A stretch of DNA of 64,000 nucleotides from Acutalibacter sp. 1XD8-36 (GTDB lineage Bacteria > Bacillota > Clostridia > Oscillospirales > Acutalibacteraceae), in assembly GCF_009917525.1 (NCBI RefSeq), contig NZ_QZDU01000006.1:1-64000 (forward strand), written 5' to 3'. Positions 59,014-64,000 of the stretch are shown here, piece after piece. The notes below the pieces were generated by a model. That model was not told the origin of the DNA. It saw nothing but the letters and a program-made list of their open reading frames with translations, and ran no database searches. The translations under genes were made by a program, and so were the position numbers. Positions within the stretch are counted from its first letter, which is position 1. Every line of letters starts with the position of its first letter.

Positions 59014-60087
59014 TTAAAACGGCAGGTCGCGGTTGTTCATAATTGTAGTGAATACCTTTTTCCAGGCCCCCACCAGCACTCCGCTGATAAATGCCGGGTC
59101 GTAGTTCTCAATGGGCGTGTCCTCGGGGTAGTACCCCTTCTGGCTGACTGCAAGGCGGATTTCCTGCTCCTCCACCTGGTTCTGTATCATCAGGTCGGTA
59201 AGGGCCTTTGGCAGATTGGGATTGACGTTAATAGTCAGCTGCTCTTGGGGAGCCAGGACGGGCTCAGCTGCCGCCGGGGCCGCTTTTGGGCTTTCCGCAG
59301 GGGGAGCAGCTTCCTCCACCGGCGGTGCAGCCGGAACAGCAGGCTCAGGCGTACCTGACGCAGCCCCGCCGCCTATGTAGATATAAGGGGCAATAGCACT
59401 GTAATCAAACTCCACCTCCTCAGGCAATCCCCAGCGGTTCTTGGCGTCCCAGCAGGGATGGTGGGCTGTGTACATGGTCCGCCGCCCGCCCTGGGCCTTG
59501 ACGGTCTTCTTGTCCTCCCCGGAGCGCACTGTCAGGATTTTGTAGTTGGCAAAGAGAAGAGCGTCCGACCATTCCTTCACCAGCGGGGCCACATTCTTGC
59601 TCATCTTCATCTCCCAGCGGTCATAGGCCCCGGTCTCCTCAGGCTGCTCGAATTTGCGCATTTTGGCGTGGGCGGTGCCCAACACGTTTATGCCCCGGTC
59701 TATAATCTCGTCCAGCAGGTTCAGAAGCTTGCCGAACTCTTCGGCAACATAGACATACCCTTTACCATACCCGAAATCCTCGACGCCTTTCTTCTGTGCT
59801 GTGTCACAGACGTGCTGTGTGCAAAGGGCCTCGGCCCAGTCCATGGTGTCTATGATAAGGGTCTTGCACACGCTAGGGGTGTCCCGGATATATCTCGCAT
59901 CTTCCAGCAGCATAGTCCAGCTTGAGGGCTTCGGGAGCCGTGCCACGTCCATATGTCGGGTGCTGCCCTCGGTGTCAATAAACACAGGCTCCGGGAATTT
60001 ACTGGCAAAGGTGCTCTTGCCGATACCCTCCGGGCCGTAGAGGACCACCTTCTGAGCCCCTGACTGTATGCCTCTCGTTATCTGCAT
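59014..60087 (-). CDS. Phage RecA-like ATPase (Sak4-type, AAA family)
   Basis: The 357-residue protein has Walker A VVLYGPEGIGKSTFASKF near residue 18, Walker B KTLIIDTMDWAE and a RecA-like core; FGYGKGYVYVAEEF and TAHAKMRKFE are typical. A Pro/Ala/Glu-rich linker (about 245-290) leads to a small C-terminal domain (LTDLMIQNQVEEQEIRLAVSQKGYYPEDTPIENYDPAFI). Sak4 proteins promote single-strand annealing in phage recombination. It lies 22 bp upstream of DUF669 and 1 bp from the next ATPase gene. Confidence 0.88.
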   Translation of the reverse strand: MQITRGIQSGAQKVVLYGPEGIGKSTFASKFPEPVFIDTEGSTRHMDVARLPKPSSWTMLLEDARYIRDTPSVCKTLIIDTMDWAEALCTQHVCDTAQKKGVEDFGYGKGYVYVAEEFGKLLNLLDEIIDRGINVLGTAHAKMRKFEQPEETGAYDRWEMKMSKNVAPLVKEWSDALLFANYKILTVRSGEDKKTVKAQGGRRTMYTAHHPCWDAKNRWGLPEEVEFDYSAIAPYIYIGGGAASGTPEPAVPAAPPVEEAAPPAESPKAAPAAAEPVLAPQEQLTINVNPNLPKALTDLMIQNQVEEQEIRLAVSQKGYYPEDTPIENYDPAFISGVLVGAWKKVFTTIMNNRDLPF

Positions 60088-61353
60088 TTAGAACTCCCCC
60101 TCCTTCCAGGCGGCTTTAGTCTCAGCCGGCTTTTCCTCTCCGGCTATGTAGCCGTCCTCGATGATGATGGAGCACTCCCCGCCGGTGCTGACCCTGGTGG
60201 CGATTGCCTGCAGGCCCTCGCTCTCCAGCCATGCCCCGAACTCCCGCAGGGTGGCAATATCCATCTGCTCCAGCTTGTCCAGAAGCACAAACCCACAGTT
60301 AGGATTGAGCTTGCGCACTATAGCCGTGCTGACCTTCAGCTGGTCGCTGCCGCTCATGCTGTCCCAGCGCTTGCCGTTGTAGGTCAGCGCCCCTTCCTCC
60401 ACCGAGAGCCCGGGCAGGGGAAGCGGGGCGCGGTTCAGCAGGTCGGCCTTTTCCTGCCGGGTCTTATTGAGCTCGGCGGTGAGAGCAGCGTACCGCTGGC
60501 CGTAGTCATTGGCGTCCATCTCGGCCTTTTCCTTGTCCAGATTGGCCCGGACTTTCACGTTAATGGCCTCGATGTCCGCAATATTTCTCTCCAACTCAGC
60601 GGTAGACTGGTCCTGCAAATCCTGGGCAGAGCGGGTGGCTGTATCGCAATCAGAGCAGAGGGTCTTATATCGCTCTTCCAGAAGTGCCAGCTCTTTGCCC
60701 ATGCGGTCCCGTTCTGCTTCCAGCTGGGCGGCCTGCTGCCGCTTGCGCTGGTTCTCTCCATTCTGGGCAAGAATGGCCTGCTGCTGGCTCAAAAGCTCAC
60801 TGATGGAAACCGGCTCCTTGGGCGCGTCAGGATAGTAGGTCATCTCTTTGGCGAACTTCATCTTCTGGTCGGCTATCTGCCCAATGGCCCGGCGGCGGTT
60901 ATATGTATCGCTCTCATGGCGCTCCAGCTCCATGAGCTTGTCCCCCACACCAATAATCTGCAGGAGGGTGTCCCCCTTTTCCTTGTCGCTGGCCTGCATG
61001 AACCGGGGCAGGTCCAGGGCCAGCTGGGACACAAACTCGTTGAGAAGCTGCTGGCCCCCTTTATGGCCCGCTGGGTCAGTTACTTTAAGTTCGCTGTTCT
61101 TGCCCTTGCGCTCTACCACCAGGCCGTTGCTCATTACGATATGCAGCCGGGGCGGGATGTTGGAGCCGTCCCGGGTGGCGGCACTGGGCCGGTAGCGGTC
61201 GCCTCCCAGAGCCCAGGCGATGGAGTCCAGCACCGAGGTCTTGCCCTGGTTGTTGTTCCCGCCGATGATGGTCAGGCCGCTTGCGCTGGGCTTGATTTTT
61301 ACCGCGCGGATGCGCTTGACGTTTTCTATTTCTAGTTGGTTTATTTTCAGCAT
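60088..61353 (-). CDS. SMC/RecF-like ATPase with coiled coil (phage)
   Basis: The 421-residue protein has an N-terminal Walker A IIGGNNNQGKTSVLDSIAWALGG, a coiled coil (about residues 190-320), and a C-terminal half with SGSDQLKVSTAIV (signature-like) and FVLLDKLEQMDI (Walker B-like). This is the plan of RecF/SbcC/Rad50-type proteins reduced to phage size. It probably works with the Sak4-like ATPase in DNA end processing. Confidence 0.88.
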   Translation of the reverse strand: MLKINQLEIENVKRIRAVKIKPSASGLTIIGGNNNQGKTSVLDSIAWALGGDRYRPSAATRDGSNIPPRLHIVMSNGLVVERKGKNSELKVTDPAGHKGGQQLLNEFVSQLALDLPRFMQASDKEKGDTLLQIIGVGDKLMELERHESDTYNRRRAIGQIADQKMKFAKEMTYYPDAPKEPVSISELLSQQQAILAQNGENQRKRQQAAQLEAERDRMGKELALLEERYKTLCSDCDTATRSAQDLQDQSTAELERNIADIEAINVKVRANLDKEKAEMDANDYGQRYAALTAELNKTRQEKADLLNRAPLPLPGLSVEEGALTYNGKRWDSMSGSDQLKVSTAIVRKLNPNCGFVLLDKLEQMDIATLREFGAWLESEGLQAIATRVSTGGECSIIIEDGYIAGEEKPAETKAAWKEGEF

Positions 61354-61514
61354 GATACAGTCTCCTTTTTGTATTCCAGCAGGTTCAGCGCCTGGTTGAT
61401 AAGCTCGGGCAGCTTGTAGGGACTCGCGGCGAAAATCAGAATCAGCCAGTGGGGAGCCGTCTTTCTCCGTTCGGAGGCGGCTTGGGTGAAAGGAATAATT
61501 TTTGTGTTATTCAC
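61347..61514 (-). CDS. Small phage protein of unknown function (55 residues)
   Basis: The GTG at 61514 is preceded by AAGGAGG and opens a 55-residue frame (NNTKIIPFTQAASERRKTAPHW) with one short hydrophobic segment (LILIFAA). It overlaps the start of the coiled-coil ATPase gene by 7 bases. The longer frame extending to 61748 has no ribosome binding site. The 61515-61629 stretch holds no other gene. Confidence 0.6.
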   Translation of the reverse strand: MNNTKIIPFTQAASERRKTAPHWLILIFAASPYKLPELINQALNLLEYKKETVSC

Positions 61515-61629
61515 GCTGTTAATTTCCTCCTTGTGTTTCCCGGAGGAATGTGATACACTAGATATAGCCCTCCGGGGTTGTGTTGGGCCTCTATACGCGG
61601 TGCTTGGTCGGCGGTTGCGAATAGGGCCT

Positions 61630-61851
61630 TCACTTTTTCCATTGTATCGGTTCATCTTTCCTTGTGATGATATAGTCCATCTCGTCTCCGTATACCGTGC
61701 TCGACCGCCAGATACTCTGGAACTGTACCCGGCGCCGCTTCCTGGCATTCCGGGCGTCGTATGCAGCGCAGCACCTTTCGGCGAGATACCAGGCGAAGAA
61801 ACCGAGCGTTGCTATACGCAGGCCCATAATAAGCGCCAATAACAGGTCCAC
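61630..61851 (-). CDS. Small single-helix membrane protein (phage)
   Basis: The 73-residue protein has one N-terminal membrane helix (LLLALIMGLRIATLGFFAWYLA) and a basic, Arg-rich tail. The start is a GTG at 61851 with GGGAGGG upstream, 3 bp after the preceding stop. The function is unknown. Confidence 0.65.
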   Translation of the reverse strand: MDLLLALIMGLRIATLGFFAWYLAERCCAAYDARNARKRRRVQFQSIWRSSTVYGDEMDYIITRKDEPIQWKK

Positions 61852-61854
61852 CTT

Positions 61855-62043
61855 TTACTCCCTCCCCTCTGAGCGGTACCTTTGGCCCTTCAGCTCTGCC
61901 ATAAGTTCCGCAAGCTTTGGTATATCGTCCTCACAGGCCCCCTCCAGCCAGAGCACCCACCAGGCGGCCTCTGCAGGGGTGAGCTTGTACTTTTTTCGGA
62001 TACACCCGGCCCTGTGGGCCAGGTCTTTATACGTCCGTCCCAT
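61855..62043 (-). CDS. Small phage early protein (62 residues)
   Basis: The protein starts MGRTYKDLAHRAGCIRKKYKLTPAEAAW and is probably a small helical bundle. GGAGGGG supports the ATG at 62043. It is tightly spaced with the genes on both sides. No family recognised. Confidence 0.6.
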   Translation of the reverse strand: MGRTYKDLAHRAGCIRKKYKLTPAEAAWWVLWLEGACEDDIPKLAELMAELKGQRYRSEGRE

Positions 62044-62053
62044 TTGTCCCCTC

Positions 62054-62236
62054 CTAACGGTAGAGCGTCACCGGCTCAATCGCGGCCTTGCGCCGCTCAA
62101 AATCCTCCTTAGGTATGAGCCATTTTGAGCTCCTGTCCACTATCTTTTTCAGCTTGGTGTCCCATATCAGGGTGGTCTCCACGAAGGTCTCCCCGTCCTG
62201 GCCCACGCCGCAGCTGGTCCATTTCTCCAGTGCCAT
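62054..62236 (-). CDS. Small phage early protein (60 residues)
   Basis: The protein starts MALEKWTSCGVGQDGETFVETTLIWD and looks like a small beta-rich fold. AAAGGAGAG supports the ATG at 62236. It ends with TAG, which shows that TAG is a normal stop codon in this prophage. No family recognised. Confidence 0.6.
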   Translation of the reverse strand: MALEKWTSCGVGQDGETFVETTLIWDTKLKKIVDRSSKWLIPKEDFERRKAAIEPVTLYR

Positions 62237-62262
62237 ATGTATACTCTCCTTTCTATATCAGT

Positions 62263-62850
62263 CTATGCTTTAGGGGTTGTACAGCGTGCGCCGAGTTGGG
62301 GAACAGTTTCCATCGCCCCGAGCGATAATTGCTCAAATGGATCTTTCTTCACAAAGTTTGCTATTGTTACAACACCGAACTGCTTACACGTTATCTCGAC
62401 CTGCCAGGAAATGCTTTCGGACGGTTGCCTGTTTTCCTTCATCGTAAGCCGCAGTTCCCTTAACAGTGAAGCCACTTCACCGGCAGATGTCGCTTTTGCC
62501 GGGTAGAATGCAGGCGGCTGGTGCAAACTCTCAAACCGGTTCTACATGTCCTCGAATGCTGTGACATAGGCGACAGTAAAGAGGACACCTTTCTCTCCGG
62601 TGAGCTTATTGGCAATCATGTCGCAGCCCTTTTTAGTGATGAGATAGCAAGGCTGCTCTTTGTTTTGGGCACTTACATAGGTGCTTGGGATGAAGAAGTC
62701 GGACGGTCCAAATTTGGGCTCTCCTGACTTTTCCATGATTTCAATGTAACCCGCAATATTGCGGAGTAGGTGTTTGTGCTGCTTTCCTACCATCTCCGCA
62801 ACCTCGCGGCTGTCTATGGCCTGTTGGCCGTTAATGTTTTTGACCGTCAT
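62263..62850 (-). pseudogene. Rha-family antirepressor, interrupted by an in-frame TAG
   Basis: The N-terminal part (MTVKNINGQQAIDSREVAEMVGKQHKHLLRNI...EPKFGPSDFF...SAQNKEQPCYLITKKGCDMIANKLTGEKG) is the Rha/phage regulatory domain. The frame meets TAG right after YVTAFEDM (62542-62544). It then continues open in the same frame for about 92 codons to 62263, with coding-like sequence (SLLRELRLTMKENRQ). Intact relatives read through this position, so it is probably a nonsense mutation. A TTG at 62526 could allow reinitiation. GGAAGGAG supports the ATG at 62850. Confidence 0.72.
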
Positions 62851-63064
62851 TTCGTTCGCTCCTTCCAATAGTTGATATACGTAAGGCTACTGGCTGCTTT
62901 AACAAAAAATGTTGGCATGTGTCGAAAGGGCCCCTGTTCTTCATTCTAGGATAGACACAGTGCCCACAATATAGCTCGTCTCCGTCCCGGGTATAGTGCT
63001 GACGAAAGTGCTCGCAGTTATAGCAGCACTCTGTCTGCGGTTCGATATTAATTTTGAAATACAT
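62831..63064 (-). CDS. Small Cys-rich, probably zinc-binding phage protein
   Basis: The 77-residue protein contains ECCYNCEHF, YCGHCVY and FDTCQHF, with pairs of Cys/His spaced for one or two zinc sites. AAGGAGG supports the ATG at 63064. Its end overlaps the Rha gene by 20 bases. The function is unknown. Confidence 0.65.
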   Translation of the reverse strand: MYFKINIEPQTECCYNCEHFRQHYTRDGDELYCGHCVYPRMKNRGPFDTCQHFLLKQPVALRISTIGRSERNDGQKH

Positions 63065-63141
63065 TTTGTTCCTCCTTGCCTTTTTGTTCTTACCGTGGTA
63101 TTCTTTTAGTGAACTGTCCTATTCGTGTACCTTTATGTTCT

Positions 63142-63327
63142 TTAGCTAAACAGTTCTTCCACTGTCCGCCCAAGCGCTTTAGCTATCCGAATGGCCGTTT
63201 TCACTCCAGGTTCTCTCATATCGTATTCATATCTCTGATATGCTATTTCTGATATACCTGTTTCTTTAGCTACCTGCGCTTGTGTTTTTCCTGCCGCTTT
63301 TCGAGCGCTTTTTAGCAATTCGTTCAC
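63142..63327 (-). CDS. Cro-like XRE regulator
   Basis: The 61-residue protein is a minimal XRE domain: NELLKSARKAAGKTQAQVAKETGISEIAYQRYEYDMREPGVKTAIRIAKALGRTVEELF. It starts at GTG 63327 and is divergent from the larger repressor gene at 63432, the arrangement of a cro/cI switch. It is the first early gene on the minus strand. Confidence 0.85.
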   Translation of the reverse strand: MNELLKSARKAAGKTQAQVAKETGISEIAYQRYEYDMREPGVKTAIRIAKALGRTVEELFS

Positions 63328-63349
63328 AGCACCTTCTCTTTCTAGTTTA

Positions 63350-63365
63350 ACTACCAGTTGGTAGT
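63350..63365. promoter_or_regulatory. Operator of the prophage genetic switch
   Basis: ACTACCA-gt-TGGTAGT, a perfect 7-bp inverted repeat, lies between the divergent cro-like and cI-like genes. It is a likely repressor site. It differs completely from the TTGAC-type operator of the 45-kb operon, so the two phage loci have separate control. Confidence 0.7.
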
Positions 63366-63431
63366 GTATTCATGATAACACCACCAAACGGATATGTCAA
63401 GCTTTTTTATAATTGGCAAGGAGGAAATTTT

Positions 63432-63830
63432 ATGACTTTTGCAGAACGACTCAAAAAACTACGTTTAGCTAGAGATTTAACGCAAAAAGACGTGTATGAG
63501 GCCGTTGGTATGTCTGCCATAGGTTACCAGCGATATGAATATGGGCAAAGGGAGCCCGCTTATCAACAGTTAATCGCTCTTGCCGACTTCTTCGATGTTC
63601 CCACAGACTATCTTCTGGGCCGCGGCGTGTTCGCCAACTGGGACGAGCTCATGGATGAAAAGAGCCGCTTGTTGATTATCGCGTCCATTGAATCTCATTT
63701 CCCTGAATTGAAGAAACTCAACCTGTCTCATGCTGACGAGCGCAAGCTCATGAAGGTTTTGCCCTCTTTCATTGCTTTGATTGAGTTTTCCGATGATATG
63801 AAAGAGAGTTCTATTACCTATAAAATTTAG
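63432..63830 (+). CDS. cI-like XRE repressor of the prophage
   Basis: The 132-residue protein has an N-terminal XRE domain (FAERLKKLRLARDLTQKDVYEAVGMSAIGYQRYEYGQREPAYQQL) with FFDVPTDYLLGRG, and a helical C-terminal region. It has no S24 self-cleavage domain, so induction must work differently from the 45-kb repressor, perhaps through the Rha or XRE proteins. AAGGAGG supports the ATG at 63432. The remaining bases to 64000 contain no gene I can support. Confidence 0.85.
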   Translation: MTFAERLKKLRLARDLTQKDVYEAVGMSAIGYQRYEYGQREPAYQQLIALADFFDVPTDYLLGRGVFANWDELMDEKSRLLIIASIESHFPELKKLNLSHADERKLMKVLPSFIALIEFSDDMKESSITYKI

Positions 63831-64000
63831 TTCAGCTTGCTTTCTATTTCTGATCAGTAGCTGCTCAGACCGAGTTTGCCGGAATGCACGAAGCACTTGG
63901 CTCCATTGATATGCGCTCCAACATCTTCACTGACCTTAATACTAATAACGAGGTGAACCATCGCCCTGCCGCCCAGCAATGGGCGGTGTGTACTCCGTAA

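Noticed and set aside
63884-64000. A 38-codon frame at the very end of the window
   Set aside because: No ribosome binding site and no recognisable family; it ends exactly at the window edge by chance and cannot be assigned to a recombinase.
1-64000. CRISPR arrays and insertion sequences
   Set aside because: I saw no regularly spaced direct repeats and no transposase gene in the window.

Overview
The window looks like a chromosomal segment of a high-GC, spore-forming member of the Clostridia, probably an Oscillospirales-type gut bacterium. This is an inference from three things: the cotJ spore-coat genes, a Firmicutes-style mreBCD-mrdA-minD-mgsA block, and a split anaerobic ribonucleotide reductase. 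Most genes have GC-rich codons. Two stretches (about 3.6-6.9 kb and about 47.4-48.2 kb) are clearly AT-rich, and the phage block from 46.7 kb to the end has mixed composition.

Layout. (1) 1-3.5 kb: an ABC transporter (FtsX-type permease plus ATPase, cut by the window edge) and its two-component system, with the same 35-bp element before both operons. (2) 3.6-6.9 kb: an AT-rich island holding a Lon-derived AAA+ ATPase without the protease domain, a membrane-anchored partner of unknown function, and non-coding flanks dense in long inverted repeats. It resembles part of a mobile element. (3) 7-41 kb: ordinary chromosome. It contains a sugar isomerase-like protein, a SEC-C protein, the CCA-adding enzyme, a MazF-type RNase, aroD, a SpoVK/CbbX-like AAA+ protein, an iron/cobalamin-type ABC importer, trmO, tRNA-Arg(ACG), a GH13 amylase, glycogen phosphorylase, zapA, a U32 peptidase, dut, mreBCD-mrdA, minD, mgsA, hisS, aspS, split nrdD, surE, nrdG, GTP-type PEP carboxykinase and a nucleotidyltransferase.

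(4) 41-46.1 kb: a compact, apparently intact operon of phage-type genes (small charged protein, terminase small and large subunits, holin, amidase, M23 peptidase). It diverges from an S24-type repressor with an operator/promoter array, and it has no capsid, portal or tail genes. (5) 46.1-46.7 kb: cotJA, cotJB and only the first 32 codons of cotJC. (6) About 46.7 kb to the end: a prophage whose left boundary lies inside cotJC. It carries two accessory genes near that boundary, a lysis module, a PBSX/Xkd-type tail module with several deletion junctions, recombination and helicase genes, small early genes and a genetic switch at 63.1-63.8 kb. The right end, any recombinase and the rest of cotJC lie outside the window.

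The observations most worth following are the cotJC interruption, a possible skin-like developmentally excised element; the structural-gene-free terminase/lysis operon under an S24 repressor; the Lon-like ATPase/membrane protein pair; the split glycyl-radical subunit of NrdD; and the serially deleted prophage tail module, which still keeps a textbook -1 frameshift site.
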